Shown: positions 23,567 through 32,868, counted from the stretch's first letter. The stretch: 64,000 nucleotides of DNA from Canicola haemoglobinophilus (GCF_002015075.1 NZ_MUXZ01000016.1:1-64000), one strand, 5' to 3'. The notes: generated from the letters alone by a model not told the origin. Numbers and translations are program-made.

Positions 23567-24373
23567 ATGCGTTTAATTCCATTAAAAACAGCACAACAAG
23601 TGAGTAAATGGGCAGCAAGACATATTGTTGATCGTATTAATGCGTTTGCTCCGACGGCAGAACGTCCATTTGTATTAGGACTACCAACGGGTGGAACACC
23701 ATTACAAACTTATAAAGAGTTAATTAGACTATATCAAGCTGGCGAAGTGAGTTTTAAGCATGTTGTTACTTTTAATATGGATGAGTATGTAGGTTTACCT
23801 AAAGAACATCCTGAAAGTTATCATTCTTTTATGCATAACAATTTTTTTAACCATATTGATATCCAACCACAAAATATTAATATTTTAGATGGTAATACGT
23901 CGGATCATGATGCGGAATGTCACCGCTATGAAGAGAAAATTAAATCTTATGGCAAGATTAATTTATTTATGGGAGGGGTAGGAATTGATGGTCATATTGC
24001 TTTTAATGAACCAGCATCTTCCCTTGCATCTCGTACTCGAATTAAGACACTAACAGAAGATACCTTAATTGCTAATTCTCGTTTCTTTGATAATGACGTA
24101 ACTAAAGTGCCTAAATACGCACTTACTATTGGTGTTGCTACTTTGTTGGATGCAGAAGAAGTGATGTTGTTGGTTACTGGCCATAATAAAGCGTTAGCGT
24201 TACAAGCTGGAGTTGAAGGCAGTGTGAATCATTTTTGGACAATTAGTGCGTTACAATTACATCGCCATGCGATCTTTGTTTGTGATGAGCCAGCAACACA
24301 AGAATTGAAAGTAAAAACAGTGAAGTATTTTACTGAACTAGAAGCACGGGCTATTCATAGCGTGCTTGATTAA
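23567..24373 (+). CDS. nagB: Glucosamine-6-phosphate deaminase
   Basis: 268 aa. It converts glucosamine-6-phosphate to fructose-6-phosphate and ammonia. Active-site sequences are visible: LGLPTGGTPLQTYK, TFNMDEYVGL (catalytic Asp), GVGIDGHIAFNEP (with the active-site His) and SLASRTRIKTLT. It is followed by nagA after 13 bases. In H. influenzae nagBA lie in the sialic-acid (nan) operon; here they stand alone behind their own CRP site, suggesting general amino-sugar use under catabolite control. Confidence 0.96.
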   Translation: MRLIPLKTAQQVSKWAARHIVDRINAFAPTAERPFVLGLPTGGTPLQTYKELIRLYQAGEVSFKHVVTFNMDEYVGLPKEHPESYHSFMHNNFFNHIDIQPQNINILDGNTSDHDAECHRYEEKIKSYGKINLFMGGVGIDGHIAFNEPASSLASRTRIKTLTEDTLIANSRFFDNDVTKVPKYALTIGVATLLDAEEVMLLVTGHNKALALQAGVEGSVNHFWTISALQLHRHAIFVCDEPATQELKVKTVKYFTELEARAIHSVLD

Positions 24374-24386
24374 ATGGAGAAAAAAA

Positions 24387-25526
24387 ATGAAATATGCTTT
24401 TACCAATTGTGTGATTTATACAGCAAAAGAAATATTGTATGGACATGCAGTCGTTGTTGAAAATGATAAAATTTTAGCCATTTTACCAGAAGAACAACTA
24501 GAAAATGAAATTAAGCGAGTTGACTTAGAAGGTAATAATTTAACTGCTGGCTTTATTGATTTACAGCTAAATGGCTGTGGTGGCGTGATGTTTAATGAGG
24601 ACATCAGTGTTCGTACATTAGAGATTATGCAAGAAACCAATTTACGCTCAGGTACAACAAGCTATCTTCCGACTTTTATTACTTCGCCTGATGAAGGGAT
24701 GAAAAGTGCGGTGCAAGTTATGCAAGATTATTTAGCAAAATACAAAAATCAGGCACTAGGTTTACATTTGGAAGGTCCTTATTTAAGTGTTGAACGTAAA
24801 GGTGTACATCGTGAAGAGTACATTCGTGAAATCAGCCCAGAAATGAAGACTTTCTTGTGTGAAAATGCGGATGTAATAACCAAAATTACGTTGGCTGCAG
24901 AAAATCCAACAGTAAAATGTATTCCAGATTTTGTACAAAGTGGGATTTTAGTTTCTTTAGGGCACAGTAATGCAACTTATGAGGTGGCTAAGCAAGCAAT
25001 TCAATTAGGTGCAAAATTTGCCACACATTTACATAATGCCATGTCACCAATTAGCTCTGGGCGTGCTATGGGCGTTGTTGGCGCTGTGTTAGATAGTGAT
25101 ATTTATACGGGTATTATTGCAGATGGCTTGCATGTTAATTTTGAAAATATCAAGTTAGACAAAAAGCTGAAAGGCGATAAACTTTGTCTTGTTACTGATG
25201 CGACTGCCGCTGCTGGTGCTGATATTGAATCTTTCCAATTTGTTGGAAAAACCGTCTATGTGCGTGATGGAAAATGCTACGATGCAAATGGCACATTAGG
25301 TGGTGCTGCGGTTACGATGATTGAATCAGTGGAAAATATGGTTAAGTATGTTGGTGTTTCATTAGATGAAACTTTACGTATGTGTAACTTATATCCTGCT
25401 CGTGCTATCGGTGTAGATGATCGACTCGGTTCTATTGAAGTGGGTAAGATTGCCAACTTAACTGTGTTTAATAATCAATTTAAAGTGATCGGAACCGCAG
25501 TGAATGGGGAATGGAAAACTCACTAA
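24387..25526 (+). CDS. nagA: N-acetylglucosamine-6-phosphate deacetylase
   Basis: 379 aa from the ATG at 24387, where GGAGA precedes by about eight bases; a longer ORF from 24366 would start within the end of nagB. Amidohydrolase marks: FIDLQLNGCGGVMFN, LHLEGPYLS (metal Glu), GHSNATYEVA and THLHNAMSP (metal His), then LVTDATAAAG (catalytic Asp). It makes the substrate of NagB. The pair forms an operon ending at a hairpin at 25547. Confidence 0.96.
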   Translation: MKYAFTNCVIYTAKEILYGHAVVVENDKILAILPEEQLENEIKRVDLEGNNLTAGFIDLQLNGCGGVMFNEDISVRTLEIMQETNLRSGTTSYLPTFITSPDEGMKSAVQVMQDYLAKYKNQALGLHLEGPYLSVERKGVHREEYIREISPEMKTFLCENADVITKITLAAENPTVKCIPDFVQSGILVSLGHSNATYEVAKQAIQLGAKFATHLHNAMSPISSGRAMGVVGAVLDSDIYTGIIADGLHVNFENIKLDKKLKGDKLCLVTDATAAAGADIESFQFVGKTVYVRDGKCYDANGTLGGAAVTMIESVENMVKYVGVSLDETLRMCNLYPARAIGVDDRLGSIEVGKIANLTVFNNQFKVIGTAVNGEWKTH

Positions 25527-25546
25527 TTAAGACCGCACTTTTTCTT

Positions 25547-25578
25547 ATACCGCTGGATATTAATATATTCAGCGGTAT
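25547..25578 (+). terminator. nagBA terminator
   Basis: ATACCGCTG (25547-25555) pairs with CAGCGGTAT (25570-25578), followed by TGTTTTT; a USS precedes it at about 25531. Confidence 0.8.
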
Positions 25579-25638
25579 TGTTTTTAAAGGAGCTTTTTTG
25601 TAGTTTAAGAAGGTATTTTTTATCAACAAGGAGGATAT

Positions 25639-26388
25639 ATGACGATTTTAGTAACAGGTGCCTCATCTGGCTTTGGTAAAGCGATTTGTCAAAAGTTTGT
25701 GCAAGCTGGATATCAAGTCATTGGGGCTGCAAGACGTTTAGATAAATTAGCTTTATTAGAAGAAGAACTAGGCACTTCATTTTATCCATTGGAAATGGAC
25801 ATCTCCGATCCTAACAAAATTCAGACCGCACTCTCTAGCCTTCCTTCCTCTTGGCAAGATATTGAATTACTTGTGAATAATGCTGGGTTAGCCTTGGGCT
25901 TGGAGCCGGCTCATCAGGCTAATTTTGCAGATTGGCAAACAATGATAAATACCAATGTGACTGGGTTGGTCTACTTAACTCGTCAAATTTTACCTACGAT
26001 GGTGGAGCGCAATAAAGGGCATGTTATTAATATGGGATCTATTGCTGGTACCTATGCTTATCCTGGTGGGAATGTTTATGGTGCAACTAAGGCGTTTGTT
26101 GAACAGTTTAGCTTAAATTTACGTGCTGATTTAGCTGGAACAGCAATTAGAGTAACGAATGTTGAACCGGGATTGTGTGGCGGTACTGAGTTCTCAAATT
26201 TAAGATTTAAGGGAGATAATGCTAAAGCGGCTAATGTTTACCAAGGTGTTGAATATATCCAACCAGAAGATATTGCAAATACGGTTTTATGGATTTATCA
26301 ACAACCTGCGCACGTAAATATTAATCGAATTGAAATTATGCCAGTAGCACAAAGTTTCTCCGCATTATCTATTAAGCGGAATAGTTAA
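25639..26388 (+). CDS. ydfG: NADP-dependent 3-hydroxy acid dehydrogenase (YdfG-like SDR)
   Basis: 249 aa classical short-chain dehydrogenase. The cofactor motif TGASSGFGKAI is at the N-terminus, NNAGLALG and INMGSIAG follow, and the catalytic Tyr-Lys is in YGATKAF. The specific sequence EPAHQANFADWQTMINTN and the C-terminal part match the YdfG group (serine/3-hydroxypropionate oxidation; malonic semialdehyde reduction). AAGGAGG precedes the ATG. It stands alone with a terminator after it. Confidence 0.88.
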   Translation: MTILVTGASSGFGKAICQKFVQAGYQVIGAARRLDKLALLEEELGTSFYPLEMDISDPNKIQTALSSLPSSWQDIELLVNNAGLALGLEPAHQANFADWQTMINTNVTGLVYLTRQILPTMVERNKGHVINMGSIAGTYAYPGGNVYGATKAFVEQFSLNLRADLAGTAIRVTNVEPGLCGGTEFSNLRFKGDNAKAANVYQGVEYIQPEDIANTVLWIYQQPAHVNINRIEIMPVAQSFSALSIKRNS

Positions 26389-26455
26389 ATATGATGAAGA
26401 TCATAATTATGGCAAATTCTTATTTTTTGTAATTCTTTTTAGGTAGATAATACGT

Positions 26456-26480
26456 CCCGTGCTAAATGCACGGGATTTTT
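26456..26480 (+). terminator. Terminator between ydfG and ansB
   Basis: CCCGTGC, loop TAAAT, GCACGGG, then ATTTTTC. It lies only 18 bases ahead of the ansB start, so ansB transcription begins inside or right after it, or depends on read-through. Confidence 0.8.
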
Positions 26481-26497
26481 CTTTATTTGGAGCATAT

Positions 26498-27547
26498 ATG
26501 AAATTGAAAAAATTAGCTGTTTTAACAGCATTAGGTCTAGGTATTTCCACAGGCTATGCAGCAAATTTACCAAATATTACAATTTTAGCTACGGGCGGCA
26601 CTATTGCTGGAAGCGGAAAAAGTGCGGTAACTTCAGCTTATCAAGCTGGACAATTAACCATTGATACGTTAATTGAAGCAGTGCCTGAAATGAAAGATTT
26701 AGCGAATATTAATGGTGAGCAAGTTGTTAAAATTGGCTCTCAAGATATGAGCGATGATGTTTGGTTAAAATTAACAAAAACCATTAATGACCAATGTAGT
26801 AAAACAGATGGATTTGTGATTACACATGGTACAGATACCATGGAAGAAACAGCTTATTTTCTTGATCTTACAGTAAAATGTGATAAGCCAGTGGTTTTAG
26901 TGGGAGCTATGCGCCCAGCTACAGAAAAAAGTGCTGATGGTCCTTTGAATTTATATAATTCAGTGGTAGTAGCAAAAGATAAAAAATCTGCTGGGCGTGG
27001 TGTATTAGTTGCTATGAATGGCTTGGTTCTAGGGGCAAGAGATGTGACCAAAACAAGCACAACAGCAGTGCAAACCTTTACTTCGCCAAATTTTGGCGCT
27101 TTAGGCTATATTCATAACAGCAAAGTTGATTATGAGCGCTCTCCAGAAAGTAAGCATACAACTAACACGCCATTTAATGTGGATAATTTAGCGCAGTTGC
27201 CTAAAGTAGGGATTATCTATGCCTATTCAAATATGCCAACAGAACCACTTAAAGCTTTATTAGATGCTGGTTATGAAGGGATCGTTGTTGCTGGAGTTGG
27301 TAACGGTAATATGAATGCAGCTAATTTGGCATTGTTAGAGCAAGCAGCGAAAAAAGGTATTGCAGTTGTTCGTTCTTCACGAGTTCCAACAGGCTACACC
27401 ACCCGTGATGCAGAAGTTGACGATAGCCAGTATGGCTTTAGTGCAGCTGGAACATTAAATCCACAAAAAGCCAGAGTATTACTACAATTAGCGCTCACAA
27501 AAACTAAGGATGCAAAAGTAATTCAACAATATTTTGAAGATTTTTAG
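26498..27547 (+). CDS. ansB: Periplasmic L-asparaginase II
   Basis: 349 aa from the ATG at 26498 (GGAG about six bases upstream); an in-frame start at 26459 would fall in the terminator hairpin. A signal peptide (MKLKKLAVLTALGLGISTGYAA) ends before NLPNITILATGGTIAGSG, which holds the nucleophilic Thr. The second catalytic group is TDGFVITHGTDTMEETA. It hydrolyses asparagine to aspartate and ammonia in the periplasm, supplying aspartate that anaerobic cells turn into fumarate, a fit with the frd genes further on. Confidence 0.96.
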   Translation: MKLKKLAVLTALGLGISTGYAANLPNITILATGGTIAGSGKSAVTSAYQAGQLTIDTLIEAVPEMKDLANINGEQVVKIGSQDMSDDVWLKLTKTINDQCSKTDGFVITHGTDTMEETAYFLDLTVKCDKPVVLVGAMRPATEKSADGPLNLYNSVVVAKDKKSAGRGVLVAMNGLVLGARDVTKTSTTAVQTFTSPNFGALGYIHNSKVDYERSPESKHTTNTPFNVDNLAQLPKVGIIYAYSNMPTEPLKALLDAGYEGIVVAGVGNGNMNAANLALLEQAAKKGIAVVRSSRVPTGYTTRDAEVDDSQYGFSAAGTLNPQKARVLLQLALTKTKDAKVIQQYFEDF

Positions 27548-27565
27548 ATTGAAATTTTATTAAGT

Positions 27566-27599
27566 AATTAAGGCAAATATAATGATATTTGCCTTAATT
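27566..27599. terminator. Bidirectional terminator between ansB and folK
   Basis: A perfect 15-bp inverted repeat (AATTAAGGCAAATAT, loop AATG) with T runs on both sides serves two convergent genes. Confidence 0.9.
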
Positions 27600-27601
27600 T
27601 T

Positions 27602-28081
27602 TTATAATTTTTGCATTTGATGATGAGCAAATTTTGGCATTAAATCCGCTAGCTTTTCGCCATCAGGAAAAATTAGCTCTGGGGCAATTTCATAAAGAGG
27701 AACTATGACAAACTCACGATTTTTCATATCGTAATGAGGAATAGTTAAACGTTCAGTTTGTAACATTTTATCGGCATATAACAAAATGTCTAAATCTAAA
27801 GTCCGTTCTCCCCAACGGCGCAATCTTACTCGACCTTGTTGGTTTTCAATTTGTTGCAATTGGTCTAATAAAGCGATTGGCTCTAATGTCGTTTGCAAGC
27901 AAGCTACGGCATTCACATAATCTGGTTGATCTTGTGGGCCCAGAGGTTTGCTTTGGTAGAAAGAACTGACCGCACTTAGTCTGCAATCTTTGAGTTGAGA
28001 TAGAGCCTTAAGTGCAGAGTTGAGTTGTTGAATGGGAGTATCAAGATTACTTCCTAATGCAATATAAACAGTATTCATCAT
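27602..28081 (-). CDS. folK: 2-amino-4-hydroxy-6-hydroxymethyldihydropteridine pyrophosphokinase
   Basis: 159 aa HPPK of folate synthesis. Signatures: YIALGSNLDTPIQQLN, SSFYQSKPLGPQDQPDYVNA and RWGERTLDLDILLY (Mg-binding Asp pair). The ATG overlaps the pcnB stop (ATGA); a second ATG follows directly. The pcnB-folK arrangement is standard in Gammaproteobacteria. USS copies occur near 27968. Confidence 0.96.
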   Translation of the reverse strand: MMNTVYIALGSNLDTPIQQLNSALKALSQLKDCRLSAVSSFYQSKPLGPQDQPDYVNAVACLQTTLEPIALLDQLQQIENQQGRVRLRRWGERTLDLDILLYADKMLQTERLTIPHYDMKNREFVIVPLYEIAPELIFPDGEKLADLMPKFAHHQMQKL

Positions 28082-29571
28082 GCGGCTAATGGTTTTGGTT
28101 TACGGCGTTTTCTGCTGCGATAAAATTTCTTTTTCGGTTTTGGATTAAGGCGTTGTTGCTCTTTAATTAAGCTATCGCGCTGTTCTTGATTGCTTAGCTG
28201 ATATTCATGCCACCAAGTTGCTAATTCAACAGCCTCGCCACCCTCTATTTGTGCACGCATAACAAGGAGATCAAAGCCAGCTCTAAATTTGGTATGTTCC
28301 ATGACTCGCATAGGTGCTGAACCTGTACGTTTCAGTAACTGCAATTGCAGAAACCAAATATCGCGAATGACGGTAGTATGGCGGCGTGGGGCAGCAAGTG
28401 CGGTGCAAAATGCATCTAAAATATCATTGCTTGCCAAGGCATAGGCGTCATGATTATTGAAACCCCCTTCATTTTTGAGGGTTTCCACTTTTTCCCGTAA
28501 TGGATACCAAAAGAAAGCAGCAAACAAAAATGCCGGATTAATGGGTAATTTATCCGCCACTCTTTCATCTGTGGATGTAAGCGCAGTCATAATCATTTTT
28601 TCAGCAAAACTGTCTGCTTTCTCAGTGAAATAAGGCATAAGAGTTGGGAATAATTGTTCAAATAAGCCATATTCACGCAATAGCTGGTAAGTTTTTACGC
28701 CATAGCCTGCTTGTAAAAGTTTCAAACTTTCATCAAAAAGTCTTGCTGGAGGAATGCTTTTTAATAAATAAGCAAGTTTTTTAATAGGCTCTTCGCTTGG
28801 CTTATCTAAGAACATATCCAGTTTTGCCATAAAGCGAATAGAGCGCAGCATGCGCACAGGATCTTCTTGATAGCGTTTAACAGGATCACCAATTAAACGC
28901 AATTTTCCCGCTTTAAGATCCTCAATGCCATCAAAATAATCACGCAGCGTATTATCTTGTGGATTATAGTAAAGGGCATTAACGGTAAAATCTCGGCGTT
29001 CCGCATCTTGTTCGAGGGTACCATAAACATTATCACGCAATAACATGCCAGCATCATTTTGTTTTGCTTGACGTTCGTTGTGATCATCTGAATGGGCAGC
29101 ACGGAATGTGGCAACTTCAATAATATCGCGTCCAAACATAATATGCGCCAAGCGGAAACGGCGACCAACTAAGCGACATTGTCGTTGGAAAATCGTTTGA
29201 ATTTGTTCTGGTTTTGCATTTGTGGCAACATCAAAATCCTTTGGCTTTTTACCTAATAATAAATCTCTTAAGCAACCACCTACAATATAAGCTTCGTAGC
29301 CATTGCGATGTAGTTTTTCCACAACTGATAGCGCATTACGGCTAATCATACGAGGTGTAATTCCGTATTGAGAGGCTTTAATAATATATTTATTGTGTTG
29401 GTTTTTTTGTGTAGGTCGTTTTTTCGTTGTAATAAAGGTTGGCTCAGAGCCTATTTCCTGAGATGTTTTTTTTGTTTTGGCTAAAGTTGAATCTGTTAAA
29501 GGTAAATTTGAATTTTGTGATTGAGTTGTTTTATTTTTTTTTCTTAACAGATTTTGAATGAATTTTAAAAT
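28078..29571 (-). CDS. pcnB: Poly(A) polymerase I, probable AUU start
   Basis: About 497 aa. It adds poly(A) to RNA 3' ends and promotes decay. The nucleotidyltransferase core is GYEAYIVGGCLRDLLLGKKP then FDVATNAKPEQI, followed by RLVGRRFRLAHIMFG and a basic Arg/Lys tail (KKKFYRSRKRRKPKP). The first ATG (29349) would remove ASQYGITPRM, which aligns with the conserved start region of E. coli PcnB. Upstream the frame is open with no ATG, GTG or TTG, but AAAGGGG is followed by ATT codons at 29574 and 29571. E. coli pcnB is known to use AUU. I chose 29571 by spacing. Confidence 0.85.
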   Translation of the reverse strand: MLKFIQNLLRKKNKTTQSQNSNLPLTDSTLAKTKKTSQEIGSEPTFITTKKRPTQKNQHNKYIIKASQYGITPRMISRNALSVVEKLHRNGYEAYIVGGCLRDLLLGKKPKDFDVATNAKPEQIQTIFQRQCRLVGRRFRLAHIMFGRDIIEVATFRAAHSDDHNERQAKQNDAGMLLRDNVYGTLEQDAERRDFTVNALYYNPQDNTLRDYFDGIEDLKAGKLRLIGDPVKRYQEDPVRMLRSIRFMAKLDMFLDKPSEEPIKKLAYLLKSIPPARLFDESLKLLQAGYGVKTYQLLREYGLFEQLFPTLMPYFTEKADSFAEKMIMTALTSTDERVADKLPINPAFLFAAFFWYPLREKVETLKNEGGFNNHDAYALASNDILDAFCTALAAPRRHTTVIRDIWFLQLQLLKRTGSAPMRVMEHTKFRAGFDLLVMRAQIEGGEAVELATWWHEYQLSNQEQRDSLIKEQQRLNPKPKKKFYRSRKRRKPKPLAA

Positions 29572-29612
29572 AATAAACCCCTTTCCTATGTCTTTGCTTT
29601 TATAAAAAGTTA

Positions 29613-29639
29613 AAAGTGCGGTAGAAAAGACCGCACTTT
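29613..29639. terminator. Inverted USS pair acting as terminator
   Basis: AAAGTGCGGT (29613-29622) and ACCGCACTTT (29630-29639) are two uptake sequences in opposite orientation forming a perfect stem, just after dksA on the minus strand. Such pairs commonly serve as terminators in Haemophilus. Confidence 0.85.
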
Positions 29640-29662
29640 ACTTGTATTTGGGCTAATCAATA

Positions 29663-30100
29663 TTAACCAACCATTTGTTTTTCACGAATTTCTGCCAATG
29701 TTTTACAATCAATGCAAAGATCTGCCGTTGGGCGAGCTTCTAAGCGACGAATACCAATTTCTACGCCACAAGAGTCACAATAACCAAAATCATCGGTTTC
29801 TAATTTTTTTAATGTGTGCTCAATTTTTTTCATTAATTTACATTCACGATCTCTTGCTCTTAACTCTAAGCTAAATTCTTCTTCTTGCGTTGCACGATCT
29901 GCTGGATCTGGGAAGTTTGACGCCTCGTCTTGCATATGAGCTACTGTACGAGATGTTTCTTCTTGAATTTGCGTTTGCCAAGCCTGTAAGATTTTTCTGA
30001 AATGAGTACGCTGCTCATCATTCATATATTCTTCGCCTTCCTTCTCTTTATAAGGTTCAACACCGGCGAGCGCTAATAAACTTAAAGATGCCTTAGACAT
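29663..30100 (-). CDS. dksA: RNA polymerase-binding transcription factor DksA
   Basis: 145 aa. It has the DksA start (SLSLLALAGVEPYKEKEGEEYM), the coiled coil with the tip residues DPADRATQEEEF and the C4 zinc finger CDSCGVEIG ... CIDCK. It binds the RNA polymerase secondary channel and works with ppGpp, inhibiting stable RNA promoters such as the tRNA promoter at 36924. Start supported by AGGAG. Near full family length. Confidence 0.96.
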   Translation of the reverse strand: MSKASLSLLALAGVEPYKEKEGEEYMNDEQRTHFRKILQAWQTQIQEETSRTVAHMQDEASNFPDPADRATQEEEFSLELRARDRECKLMKKIEHTLKKLETDDFGYCDSCGVEIGIRRLEARPTADLCIDCKTLAEIREKQMVG

Positions 30101-30403
30101 TTAAATCTCCTAATAAAATAATAATTCATCCTGTAATTTACGATAGATCGTAACTAAGAAGGCGGTTTACAAACTGGTTATGATTGTTCAGAAACTCAAG
30201 GAAATTGAGTCGCTGATTTTTGAAGGCGCTATAAATATCAGAAGTCGCAAAAATAAGCAAATAAATTTACGTTAACAGCTCATTTTTCTCCATTATTTTT
30301 TTATTTTGTGATCTCTATTCCAGGATTGATTTAGCTAGCTTGGTTTTTAGTATGCTCTTTTTCATATTGTGAGTTAAGAATAAATAAATTTTGAAGCATA
30401 TAA
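30101..30403. promoter_or_regulatory. dksA-comEC divergent promoter region
   Basis: About 300 bases without a gene. It holds a CRP-like site TGTGA-TCTCTA-TTCCA at 30307-30322 whose right half is poor, and a possible -10 TATGCT near 30352, both facing comEC. In Haemophilus comEC/rec2 belongs to the Sxy/CRP competence regulon, whose sites differ from normal CRP sites; this one fits only partly. Nothing else recognised. Confidence 0.35.
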
Positions 30404-32824
30404 ATGAAATTAAATTTAGATTATTACTTGCTTGTTATTTTAATTAGTGCTCTTACATTGCTCATTAGTCCTCAAAGTTTTTTGCTAAGTTGGCAATGGA
30501 TATTTCTTCTAGCCCTACTTTGCGGATTGCTGTATGTGTGCATTAACAGGCAATTTTTTCGTTCTATATTGAAGCTATTTCTCATTTTTATTTTAGGGTT
30601 AGGCTATTTTCATGCACAAGCATTAAATTTATTAGAACAAAGCGAACGAGTTTCTCAGTTACCTAAAAAGCAGCAAGTCAATGTTAAAATCGTTGAAGTG
30701 ATTCAACAGCAAGAATATCAAGCGGTCATCGCAGAAGGTAAATTAGCGCCCTCTTGGTCAACTCAACGGCTTTACCTAAACTGGCGGGCTGAGTCAAAGG
30801 TAAAAGTTGGGGAAATTTGGCAGACAGATCTACAAATCCGTCCTATTTCTTCCCGATTAAATTTTGGTGGTTTTGATCGTCAAGCATGGTATTTAGCGAG
30901 GGAGATTACTGCTTATGCGACAGTTAAAAGTGCGGTGAAAATTGGTGACGATTTTTCTTGGCGTGATGATAGGTTAAATCAAGCTTTACAACAAACCTCT
31001 TCATTGCTTTCACAAGGCTTATTGATAGCCCTTGGTTTCGGAGAAAGGGCATGGTTAGATAAGGCTCAATGGCAACTTTATCAACAAACCAATACCGCAC
31101 ATTTAATCGCAATTTCTGGGTTGCATATTGGGCTAGCAATGTTTATTGGCTTTATCTTCGGGCGAGCCGTTCAAGTACTATTCCCAACGCGTTATATTGA
31201 ACCCTATTTCCCTTTATGTATGGGGCTTTTATTTGCCTTGCTTTATGCGAGTTTAGCCGGATTTTCTATTCCCACTTTTCGTGCAATGATTGCTTTATTG
31301 ATGATTTGTTTATGTCGTATGTGGCGCATTTCCTATAATGTGTGGCAATTATTTCTCCGGGTTATTTGTGTCTTGTTAGTACTGAACCCATTTATGTTGT
31401 TATCGGCGAGTTTTTGGCTGTCAATTGGTGCCGTAGGTTGCTTGATAATGTGGTATCACTGGGTACCGCTCAATTTATTTCAATGGCGAGAAAAAACGTT
31501 GCAACAATCCCCTTTACGCAAAGTGCGGTATTTTATTAGCCTTTTTCATTTGCAATTTGGACTTTTGTGGTTTTTTACACCTATTCAGTTGTTGCTTTTT
31601 AATGGTTTAGCCGTAAATGGATTTGGGGCAAATTTGTTATTGTTGCCTATATTTAGTTTTTTGTTGGTTCCTCTTATTCTTTTTGCTGTACTAACGGAGG
31701 GCTTATTCAAGAGTTGGGCTATTGCTGATCAAATTGCAATATGGGTTAACCAACTACTGATGTTATTGCCAAACCAATGGATACCTATTTCTTTGTCCAT
31801 GAGCTATTTTGTATCATCAATATTGGCATTTTTGTTTATTTTGTGGTGCAAATGGCTGATGAAGCGCTCCTCTCATATTTCTATTGTATTAGGCTATACA
31901 AAGAAAACATTTTTCCCTATTCATTTATCTTTTACTCAAGATTTCTCTATTAAAAAATATCAACTTGGCATGGTATTGGGCTCGGCTCTTTTTATTCTTT
32001 TCTTATGTTTGTGGATTTTTTCCCTATATGAACAAGGGAAGTTTAAACAGCGCCAATGGCAGTTAGAGACTTTAGATGTAGGGCAAGGTTTGGCTACATT
32101 GCTAGTGAAAAATCAACGTGGAATTTTATATGACACAGGGGCAAGTTGGCAAAATGGCAGTATGGCAAAAATTGAGATTATCCCTTACTTACAAAGGCAA
32201 GGAATTATTTTAGATAAAGTGATTTTAAGTCATGATGATAATGATCATGCTGGTGGTGTAAAAGATATTTTACAGGCTTATCCGCAAGCTGAGTTTATTA
32301 GCCCATCGTTGAAAAAATATGAGAAACATCCAGAAAAGAGACCGCACTTTTCTTGTCAACGGGGAGAAATATGGTATTGGCAAGAATTAAAAATAGAAGT
32401 GTTGTCGCCGAATAAAGTTGTTAGTCGGGCAAATAATCCAGATTCTTGTATTTTAGTTATTTTTGATGGGCAACATAAGGTGTTGTTAACCGGCGATGCT
32501 GATGTTGCGACTGAAGATAAAATCTTGCCAGATTTGGCACAAATTGATGTATTACAGGTTGGGCATCATGGTAGTAAAACTTCGACAGGAATAAGATTGG
32601 TGCAGCATATTCAGCCAAAAATTGCGTTAATTTCTAGTGGGCGCTGGAATACTTGGGGATTTCCACATAAGGATGTTGTTAAGCGCTTAGAACAAGCTAA
32701 AAGTTCGATTTATAACACCGCACTTTCAGGGCAGATTCGTTTAATCTTCAAAGAGAAATCGATTCAAATTCAAACCGCAAGAACGGAATTTAGCCCTTGG
32801 TATCGTGGATTAATTGGCTTATAG
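30404..32824 (+). CDS. comEC: DNA uptake channel ComEC/Rec2
   Basis: 806 aa. The N-terminus has two or three membrane helices and an OB-like loop. The central competence domain includes YQQTNTAHLIAISGLHIGLAM, the hallmark ComEC motif, and many further spans. The C-terminal metallo-beta-lactamase-like domain starts near LETLDVGQGLATLLV and has ILSHDDNDHAGG, LLTGDADV and VLQVGHHGSKTST. It carries single-stranded DNA across the inner membrane during transformation, in keeping with the many USS. H. influenzae Rec2 is of similar length. Confidence 0.95.
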   Translation: MKLNLDYYLLVILISALTLLISPQSFLLSWQWIFLLALLCGLLYVCINRQFFRSILKLFLIFILGLGYFHAQALNLLEQSERVSQLPKKQQVNVKIVEVIQQQEYQAVIAEGKLAPSWSTQRLYLNWRAESKVKVGEIWQTDLQIRPISSRLNFGGFDRQAWYLAREITAYATVKSAVKIGDDFSWRDDRLNQALQQTSSLLSQGLLIALGFGERAWLDKAQWQLYQQTNTAHLIAISGLHIGLAMFIGFIFGRAVQVLFPTRYIEPYFPLCMGLLFALLYASLAGFSIPTFRAMIALLMICLCRMWRISYNVWQLFLRVICVLLVLNPFMLLSASFWLSIGAVGCLIMWYHWVPLNLFQWREKTLQQSPLRKVRYFISLFHLQFGLLWFFTPIQLLLFNGLAVNGFGANLLLLPIFSFLLVPLILFAVLTEGLFKSWAIADQIAIWVNQLLMLLPNQWIPISLSMSYFVSSILAFLFILWCKWLMKRSSHISIVLGYTKKTFFPIHLSFTQDFSIKKYQLGMVLGSALFILFLCLWIFSLYEQGKFKQRQWQLETLDVGQGLATLLVKNQRGILYDTGASWQNGSMAKIEIIPYLQRQGIILDKVILSHDDNDHAGGVKDILQAYPQAEFISPSLKKYEKHPEKRPHFSCQRGEIWYWQELKIEVLSPNKVVSRANNPDSCILVIFDGQHKVLLTGDADVATEDKILPDLAQIDVLQVGHHGSKTSTGIRLVQHIQPKIALISSGRWNTWGFPHKDVVKRLEQAKSSIYNTALSGQIRLIFKEKSIQIQTARTEFSPWYRGLIGL

Positions 32825-32868
32825 CCTAAATAAATGTACAATACCGTCCAATTTTTTATCATAGAAGT

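Noticed and set aside
30304..30322. Competence-type (Sxy-dependent) CRP site before comEC
   Set aside because: The left half is an ordinary CRP half (TGTGA) and the right half fits poorly, so it is mentioned only as a weak candidate.
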